Part shown: piece after piece, positions 13,917-26,592 of the stretch
Numbering within the stretch: position 1 is the stretch's first letter
Layout: each line of letters begins with the position of its first letter
From: Sabellastarte sp. h YS-2021
Taxonomy: Eukaryota; Annelida; Polychaeta; Sabellida; Sabellidae
NCBI GenBank assembly: GCA_964017235.1
Contig: OZ024936.1
Coordinates: 44,381,028-44,445,027, forward strand
Reading direction: 5' to 3'
Length of the DNA stretch: 64,000 nucleotides
Notes under the pieces: model-generated
Told to the model about the DNA's origin: nothing
What the model saw: only the letters and a program-made list of their open reading frames with translations
Databases searched by the model: none
Program-made: the position numbers and the translations under genes

Positions 13917-16720
13917 CTGTAAAAATTGTGGTTACAGATTGCACCGTATTTTGGTCATTTTTTTAAGGTCCGGCCCTGTCGAATATGTCAGATTTTGCAA
14001 GTTTTATTTACCCTTACTTTTTGCCCAGTATTCATTCTATTACAACCACTGAGCTTAGTTATAATGTTTGTAAGGCCTAAAATTTATGTCCGAATGCAAA
14101 ATCTTGGCTCCGGATGGCACTGTAATTTTGTCTGCTTTCCAGGGCCGTCACTGTCGAAAATGGCAGATTTTTCCAAGTGTTATTTTCTATTCATTGTCGC
14201 CCAATACTCGCTCAGTAAGAACCTCTGAGTGCAGTACTAATGTCTGTTAGGCCATAAGTTTGCAAATGAGTGCAAAAATTGTGGTTACAGATTCCACCAT
14301 ATTTTTGTCATTTTTTAAGGTCCGGCCCTGTCAAATATGGTAGATTTTGCAAGTTTCATTTACCCTTAATATTTACCCAGTACTCATTATATTAAATCCT
14401 CTGAGCTTAGTAATAATGTTTGCAAGGCCTAAAATTGATGTCCGAATGCAAAATCTCGGCTCCAGATGGCACTGTAATTTTGTCTGCTTTCCATCGCCGG
14501 CACTTTCGAAAATGGCAGATTTTTCCAAGTGTTATTTTCTATTCATTGTCGCCCAATACTCGCTCTGTAAGAACCTCTGAGTGCAGTACTAATGTCTGTT
14601 AGGCCAAAAGTTTGCAAATGAGTGCAAAAATTGTGGTTACAGATTCCACCATATTTTTGTTATTTTTTTTAAGGTCCGGCCCTGTTGAATATGGCAGATT
14701 TTGCAAGTTTAATTTACCCTTAATTTTTCCCCAGTACTCATTCTATTACAACCTGTGAGCTTAGTAATAATGTTTGTAAGGCCTAAAATTTATGTCCGAA
14801 TGCAAAATCTCGGCTCCAGATGGCACTGTAATTTTGTCTGCTTTCCAGGGCCAGCACTGTCAAAAATGGCAGATTTTTCCAAGTGTTCTTTTCTATTCAT
14901 TTTTGCCCAATAGTCGCTCAGTAAGAATCCCTGAGTGCAGTAGTAATGTCGGTTAGGCCAAAACTTTGCAAATGATTGCAAAAATTGTGGTTACAGATTG
15001 CACCGTATTTTGGTCATTTTTTTAAGGTCCGGCCCTGTCGAATATGTCAGATTTTGCAAGTTTTATTTACCCTTACTTTTTGCCCATTATTCATTCTATT
15101 ACAACCACTGAGCTTAGTTATAATGTTTGTAAGGCCTAAAATTTATGTCCGAATGCAAAATCTTGGCTCCGGATGGCACTGTAATTTTGTCTGCTTTCCA
15201 GGGCCGGCACTGTCGAAAATGGCAGATTTTTCCAAGTGTTATTTTCTATTCATTGTCGCCCAATACTCGCTCAGTAAGAACCTCTGAGTGCAGTACTAAT
15301 GTCTGTTAGGCCAAAAGTTTGCAAATGAGTGCAAAAATTGTGGTTACAGATTCCACCATATTTTTTGTCATTTTTTTTAAGGTCCGGCCCTGTCAAATAT
15401 GGCAGATTTTGCAAGTTTAATTTACCCTTAATTTTTCCCCAGTACTCATTCTATTACAACCTCTGAGCTTAGTAATAATGTTTGTAAGGCCTAAAATTTA
15501 TGCCCGAATGCAAAATCTCGGCTCCAGATGACACTGTAATTTTGTCTGCTTTCCAGGGCCGGCACTGTCAAAAATGGCAGATTTTTCCAAGTGTTCTTTT
15601 CTATTCATTTTTGCCCAATAGTCGCTCAGTAAGAATCCCTGAGTGCAGTAGTAATGTCGGTTAGGCCAAAACTTTGCAAATGATTGCAAAAATTGTGGTT
15701 ACAGATTGCACAGTATTTTGGTCATTTTTTTAAGGTCCGGCCCTGTCGAATATGTCAGATTTTGCAAGTTTTATTTACCCTTAATTTTTCCCGAGTACTC
15801 ATTCTATTACAACCTGTGAGCTTAGTAATAATGTTTGTAAGGCCTAAAATTTATGTCCGAATGCAAAATCTCGGCTCCAGATGGCACTGTAATTTTGTCT
15901 GCTTTCCAGGGCCGGCACTGTCAAAAATGGCAGATTTTTCCAAGTGTTCTTTTCTATTCATTTTTGCCCAATAGTCGCTCAGTAAGAATCCCTGAGTGCA
16001 GTAGTAATGTCGGTTAGGCCAAAACTTTGCAAATGATTGCAAAAATTGTGGTTACAGATTGCACCGTATTTTGGTCATTTTTTTAAGGTCCGGCCCTGTC
16101 GAATATGTCAGATTTTGCAAGTTTTATTTACCCTTACTTTTTGCCCATTATTCATTCTATTACAACCACTGAGCTTAGTTATAATGTTTGTAAGGCCTAA
16201 AATTTATGTCCGAATGCAAAATCTTGGCTCCGGATGGCACTGTAATTTTGTCTGCTTTCCAAGGCCGGCACTGTCGAAAATGGCAGATTTTTCCAAGTGT
16301 TATTTTCTATTCATTGTCGCCCAATACTCGCTCAGTAAGAACCTCTGAGTGCAGTACTAATGTCTGTTAGGCCAAAAGTTTGCAAATGAGTGCAAAAATT
16401 GTGGTTACAGATCGCACCATATTTTTGTCATTTTTTAAGGTCCGGCCCTGTCAAATATGGTAGATTTTGCAAGTTTCATTTACCCTTAATATTTACCCAG
16501 TACTCATTATATTAAATCCTCTGAGCTTAGTAATAATGTTTGCAAGGCCTAAAATTGATGTCCGAATGCAAAATCTCGGCTCCAGATGGCACTGTAATTT
16601 TGTCTGCTTTCCATCGCCGGCACTTTCGAAAATGGCAGATTTTTCCAAGTGTTATTTTCTATTCATTGTCGCCCAATACTCGCTCTGTAAGAACCTCTGA
16701 GTGCAGTACTAATGTCTGTT
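13130..16720 (+). repeat. Segmental duplication within the satellite, copy 1 (partner ~18780-22369)
   Basis: Unit variants at 13288, 13926, 14347, 14976, 15498, 16037 and 16467 recur at 18938, 19576, 19997, 20626, 21147, 21686 and 22116. The offset is 5,649-5,650 bp, or 16 units. The unusual variant with cggttgggcc and gactgtaaaaattg is private to this pair. The left border of the second copy falls inside a unit near 18780, where the sequence switches from a 15,684-type unit, which indicates unequal exchange. Confidence 0.85.
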
Positions 16721-17676
16721 AGGCCAAAAGTTTGCAAATGAGTGCAAAAATTGTGGTTACAGATTCCACCATATTTTTGTTATTTTTTTTAAGGTCCGGC
16801 CCTGTTGAATATGGCAGATTTTGCAAGTTTAATTTACCCTTAATTTTTCCCCAGTACTCATTCTATTACAACCTGTGAGCTTAGTAATAATGTTTGTAAG
16901 GCCTAAAATTTATGTCCGAATGCAAAATCTCGGCTCCAGATGGCACTGTAATTTTGTCTGCTTTCCAGGGCCGGCACTGTCAAAAATGGCAGATTTTTCC
17001 AAGTGTTCTTTTCTATTCATTTTTGCCCAATAGTCGCTCAGTAAGAATCCCTGAGTGCAGTAGTAATGTCGGTTAGGCCAAAACTTTGCAAATGATTGCA
17101 AAAATTGTGGTTACAGATTGCACCGTATTTTGGTCATTTTTTTAAGGTCCGGCCCTGTCGAATATGTCAGATTTTGCAAGTTTTATTTACCCTTACTTTT
17201 TGCCCATTATTCATTCTATTACAACCACTGAGCTTAGTTATAATGTTTGTAAGGCCTAAAATTTATGTCCGAATGCAAAATCTTGGCTCCGGATGGCACT
17301 GTAATTTTGTCTGCTTTCCAGGGCCGGCACTGTCGAAAATGGCAGATTTTTCCAAGTGTTATTTTCTATTCATTGTCGCCCAATACTCGCTCAGTAAGAA
17401 CCTCTGAGTGCAGTACTAATGTCTGTTAGGCCAAAAGTTTGCAAATGAGTGCAAAAATTGTGGTTACAGATTCCACCATATTTTTTGTCATTTTTTTAAG
17501 GTCCGGCCCTGTCAAATATGGCAGATTTTGCAAGTTTAATTTACCCTTAATTTTTCCCCAGTACTCATTCTATTACAACCTCTGAGCTTAGTAATAATGT
17601 TTGTAAGGCCTAAAATTTATGCCCGAATGCAAAATCTCGGCTCCAGATGACACTGTAATTTTGTCTGCTTTCCAGG

Positions 17677-18376
17677 GCCGGGATTCACGAAAGGTCTTAA
17701 GTTTAGGCAATTTTTTTGCTTAGACAAATCTTAAAGTTATGACTTTTGTCTTAGCTAAGATTTCTCTTAAATTGGGATTCACAAAAAGTGCTTAGCAAAA
17801 TCTTAGCTGAGACAAAATTTGTGCAAAAAGTCTTAACTATTTTGAATTCAAATTAACAAATATTAGTAAAACCAAAACATTTTTCATCGATAAATACACC
17901 AAACATTCTCTTTAAAATTATAAAACAGATTTGTTACTTTTTTTTGTAAAATTATGTGAAAAATAGTAATATTTGTGTTTTATTGTGAGTCAGCCATTTT
18001 TATGACAATATTTTTACCACAAGAAGGTAAAATGTGGAAATTTATAGGTAATTAAATGATGTAAATTTCTATTACAATCCACAGGAATTACTTCTATAGG
18101 AAGTATAGGTCCCCGTAGTATATATGTTGTTTTCATAACAAAGGGTAAAATGTAAATACATGCAATGGGATATTTTAAATATGACTTAAGTCTGCCCTGC
18201 AGTGGTCTTAAAGTTATGACAAAATCTAAGACAAATTTTTGTCTAAGACCTTTTGTGAATCCCGTTTTGTCTAAGCAAAAAAAAGTCTTAACTTTATGAC
18301 AAAATTCTTGCACAGTTAAGACTTTTCTCTTAAAGTTATGACAATTTTTTGCTTAAGACCTTTTGTGAATCCCGGC
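17677..18376. mobile_element. MITE-like element with terminal inverted repeats, inserted in one satellite unit
   Basis: The 700-bp insertion begins GCCGGGATTCAC and ends with the inverse, GTGAATCCCGGC. It is flanked by a direct CCAGG (17672-17676 and 18377-18381) that occurs once in uninterrupted units, consistent with a 5-bp target-site duplication. Because flank and terminus both contain GGCC, the exact TSD is ambiguous by a few bases. Secondary copies of the same terminus lie inside at about 17775 and 18248-18264, so the element looks nested or fold-back. The inside is rich in cttaga/tctaag words and has no coding potential that I can see. Equivalent units at 15556 and 21206 lack the insertion. 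Confidence 0.85.
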
Positions 18377-21300
18377 CCAGGGCCGGCACTGTCAAAAATG
18401 GCAGATTTTTCCAAGTGTTCTTTTCTATTCATTTTTGCCCAATAGTCGCTCAGTAAGAATCCCTGAGTGCAGTAGTAATGTCGGTTAGGCCAAAACTTTG
18501 CAAATGATTGCAAAAATTGTGGTTACAGATTGCACAGTATTTTGGTCATTTTTTTAAGGTCCGGCCCTGTCGAATATGTCAGATTTTGCAAGTTTTATTT
18601 ACCCTTAATTTTTCCCGAGTACTCATTCTATTACAACCTGTGAGCTTAGTAATAATGTTTGTAAGGCCTAAAATTTATGTCCGAATGCAAAATCTCGGCT
18701 CCAGATGGCACTGTAATTTTGTCTGCTTTCCAGGGCCGGCACTGTCAAAAATGGCAGATTTTTCCAAGTGTTCTTTTCTATTCATTGTCGCCGAATACTC
18801 GCTCAGTAAGAATCTCTGAGTGCAGTAGTAATGTCTGCTAGGCCAAAACTTTGCAAACGATTGCAAAAATTGTGGTTACAGATCGCACCATATTTTTGTC
18901 ATTTTTTAAGGTCCGGCCCTGTCAAATATGGTAGATTTTGCAAGTTTCATTTACCCTTAATATTTACCCAGTACTCATTATATTAAATCCTCTGAGCTTA
19001 GTAATAATGTTTGCAAGGCCTAAAATTGATGTCCGAATGCAAAATCTCGGCTCCAGATGGCACTGTAATTTTGTCTGCTTTCCATCGCCGGCACTTTCGA
19101 AAATGGCAGATTTTACCAAGTGTTATTTTCTATTCATTGTCGCCCAATACTCGCTCTGTAATAACCTCTGAGTGCAGTACTAATGTCTGTTAGGCCAAAA
19201 GTTTGCAAATGAGTGCAAAAATTGTGGTTACAGATTCCACTATATTTTTGTTATTTTTTTTAAGGTCCGGCCCTGTTGAATATGGCAGATTTTGCAAGTT
19301 TAATTTACCCTTAATTTTTCCCCAGTACTCATTCTATTACAACCTGTGAGCTTAGTAATAATGTTTGTAAGGCCTAAAATTTATGTCCGAATGCAAAATC
19401 TCGGCTCCAGATGGCACTGTAATTTTGTCTGCTTTCCAGGGCCGGCACTGTCAAAAATGGCAGATTTTTCCAAGTGTTCTTTTCTATTCATTTTCGCCCA
19501 ATAGTCGCTCAGTAAGAATCCCTGAGTGCAGTAGTAATGTCGGTTGGGCCAAAACTTTGCAAATGACTGTAAAAATTGTGGTTACAGATTGCACCGTATT
19601 TTGGTCATTTTTTTAAGGTCCGGCCCTGTCGAATATGTCAGATTTTGCAAGTTTTATTTACCCTTACTTTTTGCCCAGTATTCATTCTATTACAACCACT
19701 GAGCTTAGTTATAATGTTTGTAAGGCCTAAAATTTATGTCCGAATGCAAAATCTTGGCTCCGGATGGCACTGTAATTTTGTCTGCTTTCCAGGGCCGTCA
19801 CTGTCGAAAATGGCAGATTTTTCCAAGTGTTATTTTCTATTCATTGTCGCCCAATACTCGCTCAGTAAGAACCTCTGAGTGCAGTACTAATGTCTGTTAG
19901 GCCATAAGTTTGCAAATGAGTGCAAAAATTGTGGTTACAGATTCCACCATATTTTTGTCATTTTTTAAGGTCCGGCCCTGTCAAATATGGTAGATTTTGC
20001 AAGTTTCATTTACCCTTAATATTTACCCAGTACTCATTATATTAAATCCTCTGAGCTTAGTAATAATGTTTGCAAGGCCTAAAATTGATGTCCGAATGCA
20101 AAATCTCGGCTCCAGATGGCACTGTAATTTTGTCTGCTTTCCATCGCCGGCACTTTCGAAAATGGCAGATTTTTCCAAGTGTTATTTTCTATTCATTGTC
20201 GCCCAATACTCGCTCTGTAAGAACCTCTGAGTGCAGTACTAATGTCTGTTAGGCCAAAAGTTTGCAAATGAGTGCAAAAATTGTGGTTACAGATTCCACC
20301 ATATTTTTGTTATTTTTTTTAAGGTCCGGCCCTGTTGAATATGGCAGATTTTGCAAGTTTAATTTACCCTTAATTTTTCCCCAGTACTCATTCTATTACA
20401 ACCTGTGAGCTTAGTAATAATGTTTGTAAGGCCTAAAATTTATGTCCGAATGCAAAATCTCGGCTCCAGATGGCACTGTAATTTTGTCTGCTTTCCAGGG
20501 CCGGCACTGTCAAAAATGGCAGATTTTTCCAAGTGTTCTTTTCTATTCATTTTTGCCCAATAGTCGCTCAGTAAGAATCCCTGAGTGCAGTAGTAATGTC
20601 GGTTAGGCCAAAACTTTGCAAATGATTGCAAAAATTGTGGTTACAGATTGCACCGTATTTTGGTCATTTTTTTAAGGTCCGGCCCTGTCGAATATGTCAG
20701 ATTTTGCAAGTTTTATTTACCCTTACTTTTTGCCCATTATTCATTCTATTACAACCACTGAGCTTAGTTATAATGTTTGTAAGGCCTAAAATTTATGTCC
20801 GAATGCAAAATCTTGGCTCCGGATGGCACTGTAATTTTGTCTGCTTTCCAGGGCCGGCACTGTCGAAAATGGCAGATTTTTCCAAGTGTTATTTTCTATT
20901 CATTGTCGCCCAATACTCGCTCAGTAAGAACCTCTGAGTGCAGTACTAATGTCTGTTAGGCCAAAAGTTTGCAAATGAGTGCAAAAATTGTGGTTACAGA
21001 TTCCACCATATTTTTTGTCATTTTTTTAAGGTCCGGCCCTGTCAAATATGGCAGATTTTGCAAGTTTAATTTACCCTTAATTTTTCCCCAGTACTCATTC
21101 TATTACAACCTCTGAGCTTAGTAATAATGTTTGTAAGGCCTAAAATTTATGCCCGAATGCAAAATCTCGGCTCCAGATGACACTGTAATTTTGTCTGCTT
21201 TCCAGGGCCGGCACTGTCAAAAATGGCAGATTTTTCCAAGTGTTCTTTTCTATTCATTTTTGCCCAATAGTCGCTCAGTAAGAATCCCTGAGTGCAGTAG

Positions 21301-22899
21301 TAATGTCGGTTAGGCCAAAACTTTGCAAATGATTGCAAAAATTGTGGTTACAGATTGCACAGTATTTTGGTCATTTTTTTAAGGTCCGGCCCTGTCGAAT
21401 ATGTCAGATTTTGCAAGTTTTATTTACCCTTAATTTTTCCCCAGTACTCATTCTATTACAACCTGTGAGCTTAGTAATAATGTTTGTAAGGCCTAAAATT
21501 TATGTCCGAATGCAAAATCTCGGCTCCAGATGGCACTGTAATTTTGTCTGCTTTCCAGGGCCGGCACTGTCAAAAATGGCAGATTTTTCCAAGTGTTCTT
21601 TTCTATTCATTTTTGCCCAATAGTCGCTCAGTAAGAAGCCCTGAGTGCAGTAGTAATGTCGGTTAGGCCAAAACTTTGCAAATGATTGCAAAAATTGTGG
21701 TTACAGATTGCACCGTATTTTGGTCATTTTTTTAAGGTCCGGCCCTGTCGAATATGTCAGATTTTGCAAGTTTTATTTACCCTTACTTTTTGCCCATTAT
21801 TCATTCTATTACAACCACTGAGCTTAGTTATAATGTTTGTAAGGCCTAAAATTTATGTCCGAATGCAAAATCTTGGCTCCGGATGGCACTGTAATTTTGT
21901 CTGCTTTCCAAGGCCGGCACTGTCGAAAATGGCAGATTTTTCCAAGTGTTATTTTCTATTCATTGTCGCCCAATACTCGCTCAGTAAGAACCTCTGAGTG
22001 CAGTACTAATGTCTGTTAGGCCAAAAGTTTGCAAATGAGTGCAAAAATTGTGGTTACAGATCGCACCATATTTTTGTCATTTTTTAAGGTCCGGCCCTGT
22101 CAAATATGGTAGATTTTGCAAGTTTCATTTACCCTTAATATTTACCCAGTACTCATTATATTAAATCCTCTGAGCTTAGTAATAATGTTTGCAAGGCCTA
22201 AAATTGATGTCCGAATGCAAAATCTCGGCTCCAGATGGCACTGTAATTTTGTCTGCTTTCCATCGCCGGCACTTTCGAAAATGGCAGATTTTTCCAAGTG
22301 TTATTTTCTATTCATTGTCGCCCAATACTCGCTCTGTAAGAACCTCTGAGTGCAGTACTAATGTCTGTTAGGCCAAAACTTTGCAAATGAGTGCAAAAAT
22401 TGTGGTTACAGATTCCACCATATTTTTGTTATTTTTTTAAGGTCCGGCCCTGTTGAATATGGCAGATTTTGCAAGTTTAATTTACCCTTAATTTTTCCCC
22501 AGTACTCATTCTATTACAACCTGTGAGCTTAGTAATAATGTTTGTAAGGCCTAAAATTTATGTCCGAATGCAAAATCTCGGCTCCAGATGGCACTGTAAT
22601 TTTGTCTGCTTTCCAGGGCCGGCACTGTCAAAAATGGCAGATTTTTCCAAGTGTTCTTTTCTATTCATTTTCGCCCAATAGTCGCTCAGTAAGAATCCCT
22701 GAGTGCAGTAGTAATGTCGGTTAGGCTAAAACTTTGCAAATGATTGCAAAAATTGTGGTTACAGATTGCACCGTATTTTGGTCATTTTTTTAAGGTCCGG
22801 CCCTGTCGAATATGTCAGATTTTGCAAGTTTTATTTACCCTTACTTTTTGCCCAGTATTCATTCTATTACAACCACTGAGCTTAGTAATAATGTTTGTA

Positions 22900-24994
22900 A
22901 GGCCTAAAATTTATGTCCGAATGCAAAATCTTGGCTCCGGATGGCACTGTAATTTTGTCTGCTTTCCAGGGCCGGCACTGGCGAAAATGGCAGATTTTTC
23001 CAAGTGTTCTTTTCTATTCATTGTCGCCCAATACTCGCTCAGTAAGAATCCCTGAGTGCAGTAGTAATGTGTGCAAGGCCGAAACTTTGTAAACGATTGC
23101 AAAAATTGTGGTTACAGATTGCACTATATTTTTGTCATTTTCTTAAGGTCCGGCCCTGTCGAATATGGTAGATTTTGCAAGTTTCATTTAGCCTTAATTT
23201 TTGCCCAGTAATCATTCTATTACAACCTCTGAGCTTAGTAATAATGTTTGTAAGGCCTAAAATTTATGTTCGAATGCAAAATCTCGGCTCCAGATGACAC
23301 TGTAATTTGCTCTGCTTTCCAGGGCTGGCACTGTCAAAAATGGCAGATTTTTCCAAGTGTTATTTTCTATTCATTGTCGCCCAATACTCGCTCAGTAACA
23401 ACCTCTGAGTGCAGTAGTAATGTCTGCTAGGCCGAAACTTTATAAACGATTACAAAAATTGTGGTTACAGATTACACCGTATTTTTGTCATTTTTTTTAA
23501 GGTCCGGCCCTGTCGAATATGGCAGATTTTGCAAGTTTCATTTACCCTTAATTTTTGCCCAGTACTCATTCTATTACAATCTCTGAGCTTAGTAATAATG
23601 TTTGTAAGGCCTAAAATTTATGTCCGAATGCAAAATCTCGGCTCCAGATGGCCCTGTAATTTTATTTGCTTTTCAGGGCCGGCACTGTCAATAATGGCAG
23701 ATTTATCCAAGTGTTATTTTCTTATCATTGTCGCCCAATACTCGCTCAGTAACAACCTCTGAGTGCAGTAGTAATGTCTGCTAATCCGAAACTTTGTAAA
23801 CGATTGCAAAAATTGTGGTTACAGATTGCACCCTATTTTTGTCATATTGTTAAGGTCCGGCCCTGTCAAATATGGCAGATTTTGCAAGTTTCATTTACCC
23901 TTAATTTTTGCCCAGTACTCATTCTATTACAACTTCTGAACTTAGTAATAATGTTTGTAAGGCCTCAAATTTATATCCGAATGCAAAATCTCGGCTACAG
24001 ATGGCACTGTAATTTTGTTTGCTTTCCAGGGCAGGCACTGTCGATAATGGCAGATTTTTCCAAGTGTTATTTTCTTATCATTGTCGCCCAATACTCACTC
24101 AGTAGCAACCTCTGAGTGCAGTAGTAATATCTGCTAGGCCAAAACTTTGTAAACGATGGCAAAAATTGTGGTTACAGATCGCACCATATTTTTGTCATTT
24201 TGTTAAGGTCCGGCCCTGTCGAATATGGTAGATTTTGCAAGTTTCATTTACTCTTAATTTTTGCCCAGTACTCATTCTATTACAACCTCTGAGCTTAGTA
24301 ATAATGTTTGTAAGGCCTCAAATTTATGTCCGAATGCAAAATCTCAGCTCCAGATGACACTGTAATTTTCTCTGCTTTGAAGGGCCGGCACTGTCGAAAA
24401 TGGCAGATTTTTCCAAGTGTTATTTTCTATTCATTGTCACCCAATACTCGCTCAGTAACAACCTCTGAGTGCAGTAGTAATATCTGCTAATCCGAAACTT
24501 TGTAAACGATTGCAAAAATTGTGGTTACAGATTGCACCATATTTTTGTCATTTTTCTTAAGGTCCGGCCCTGTCGAAAATGGCAGATTTTGCAAGTTTCA
24601 TTTAGCCTTAATTTTTTCCCAGTACTCATTCTATTACAACCTCTGAGCTTAGTAATAATGTTTGTAAGGCCTCAAATTTATGTCCGAATGCAAAATCTCG
24701 GCTCCAGATGGCACTGTAATTTTGTTTGCTTTCCAGGGCTGGCACTGTCGATAATGGCAGATTTTTCCAACTGTTATTTTCTTATCATTGTCGCCCAATA
24801 CTCACTCAGTAGCAACCTCTGAGTGCAGTAGTAATATCTGCTAGGCCGAAACTTTGTAAACGATTGCAAAAATTGTGGTTACAGATTGCACCATATTTTT
24901 GTCATTTTGTCAAGGTCCGGCCCTGTCGAATGTGGTAGATTTTGCAACTGTAATTTTCTCTACAGGGCCGTCACTGTCGAAAATGGCAGATTTT
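22900..24994 (+). repeat. Diverged right-hand portion of the satellite
   Basis: Period and word order stay the same, but each unit now differs from its neighbours by many substitutions, for example aacgattg for aatgattg, ggcctcaaattt for ggcctaaaattt, and cttatcattg for ctattcattg. The last unit has lost most of its first half: after gtagattttgcaa (about 24945) the sequence jumps to ctgtaattttctc and then directly to the second half. Confidence 0.8.
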
Positions 24995-25008
24995 TCCAAG
25001 TGTTATTT

Positions 25009-25248
25009 ATTTGGGGCCACGGTGGCAGAGTGGTAACACTCTCGTCTCCCACCTCTGTGGCCGGGGTTCGATCCCCGTCATGGCCGTAAGTGGGAAAGCT
25101 GGTAGTTGCTTGCCGTTGGTCGGCAGTTTACAGTACAGAACCCTAGCGAACTATATGTACTGGTTTCCTCTGCCCTTCCAACTACCCGTCGTGATATGAC
25201 CTGTACAGTGTTGAAAGCGACGTAAAACCCCAAATAAACAATAAACAA
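25009..25248 (+). mobile_element. tRNA-derived SINE with target-site duplication
   Basis: The head is tRNA-like. An A box (TGGCAGAGTGG) lies at 25023-25033 and a B box (GGTTCGATCC) at about 25065-25074; these are the internal RNA polymerase III promoter elements of SINEs. A non-tRNA body follows, containing gtactggtttcctctgcc, then gttgaaagcgacgtaaaacc and a short A-rich tail (aaataaacaataaacaa). The insertion is flanked by a perfect 14-bp duplication of satellite sequence, tccaagtgttattt, at 24995-25008 and 25249-25262. Retroposition into the satellite is therefore well supported. It is probably inactive as a tRNA gene. Confidence 0.92.
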
Positions 25249-26080
25249 TCCAAGTGTTATTTTCTATTCATTGTCGCCCAATACTCGCTCAGTAAGAACC
25301 TCTGAGTGCAGTAGTAATGTCTGTTAGGCCAAAACTTTGCAAACGATTTCAAAAATTGTGGTTACAGATTGCACCATATTTTTGTCATATTGTTAAGGTC
25401 CGGCCCTGTCGGATATGGCAGATTTTGCAAGTTTCATTTACCCTTAATTTTTGCCTAGTACTCATTCTATTACAACCTGTGAGATTAGTAATAATGTTTG
25501 TAAGGCCTCAAATTTATGTCCGAATGCAAAATCTCGGCTCCAGATGGCACTGTAATTTTATTTGCTTTTCAGGGCCGGCACTGTCAATAATGGCAGATTT
25601 TTCCAAGTGTTATTTTCTTATCATTGTCGCCCAATACTCACGGAGTAGCAACCTCTGAGTGTAGTAGTGATGTCTGTTAGGCCGAAACTTTGTAAACGAT
25701 TGCAAAAATTGTGGTTACAGATTGCACCATATTTTTGTCATTTTTTTAAGGTCCGGCCCTGTCGAATATGGTAGATTTTGCAAGTTTCATTTACCCTTAA
25801 TTTTTGCCCAGTACTCATTCTATTACAGCCTGTGAGCTTAGTAATAATGTTTGTAAGGCCTCAAATTTATGTCCGAATGCAAAATCTCGGCTCCAGATGG
25901 CACTGTAATTTTCTCTGCTTTCCAGGGCCGGCACCGTTGATAATGGCAGATTTTTCCAATTGTTATTTTCTATTCATTGTTGCCCAATACTCACCCAGTA
26001 ACAACCTCTGAGTGCAGTAGTAATGTCTCCTAGGCAAAATCTTTGCAAACGATTGAAAAAATTGTGGATACAGATTGCAA

Positions 26081-26592
26081 CTGAGAGATGTAACACAATA
26101 TAGGGCTGTTCATGAAGGTGATAATCTGTCTGACCATTCATATGTAACAATGGTTATTAATGTACCATATCTCAGTATGAAAACTGTCACTTCTGATTGT
26201 AAACCACGGGATAGTATAGCATGGAACAAGGGAAGTTCTATTAACATTTGTAAATACCAGTGTTGGGAGGATATCTCTTGTAATGAGATAATGTGTAAAA
26301 AACATAAGATTGATAAAATAAACCAGTTTTACGTGGAGATAATTGATGCTTATTTACAGGCAGGTCAGTGTTCTTTGCCATTATTAAAACAAAGAGTAAC
26401 AAGTAGGAAATCAGTGCCTGGTTGGTGCAATTATGTTGTAGAAAAACGTAATAAGTCACTTTTCTGGCACAATATATGGAAAGAAAACAATTCCCCTTCT
26501 GATGGCTTAATTTCTGAAATTAGACGAACAACACGTAAAGACTATCACAAAGCTGTCAAATTTGTCAAAAAAAACAAAACAAAATGGAAGTA
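26081..26592 (+). pseudogene. LINE ORF2 fragment: endonuclease C-terminus and linker
   Basis: The reading frame begins in the insertion junction with no genuine start. It contains GDNLSDHSYV, the Ser-Asp-His motif that closes the APE endonuclease fold. A lysine- and tryptophan-rich linker with WNKG and LFWHNIW follows, which normally connects endonuclease and RT. The frame closes just after WK in an A-rich run near 26580. The RT continues in another frame that overlaps it at 26584, so a frameshift separates them. It is a dead fragment. Confidence 0.75.

Larger units (their letters stand above)
1..26079 (+). repeat. ~353-bp satellite array, main block
   Basis: Head-to-tail repeats of about 353 bp fill this block, seen from the same words recurring at 508, 861 and 1214 and onward to position 26079. 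About 69 units precede the SINE at 25009. Interruptions are the 17677-18376 MITE and the 25009-25248 SINE. Each unit is a dimer: one half begins ccggccctgtcgaatatg, the other gccggcactgtcgaaaatgg, and both continue in a parallel way. Short ORFs of about 60-103 codons recur on both strands, but 353 is not a multiple of 3 and they look like shadows of conserved DNA. Units left of about 22,700 are nearly identical; those to the right differ at many positions. Function is unknown. Confidence 0.97.

Noticed and set aside
1-25000. CRISPR-like array
   Set aside because: There is no repeat-spacer alternation: the whole 353-bp unit is repeated, and the sequence is eukaryotic.
25016-25088. A functional tRNA gene
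   Set aside because: The cloverleaf-like head is followed by a SINE body and A-rich tail and is flanked by a target duplication, so it is a SINE head.
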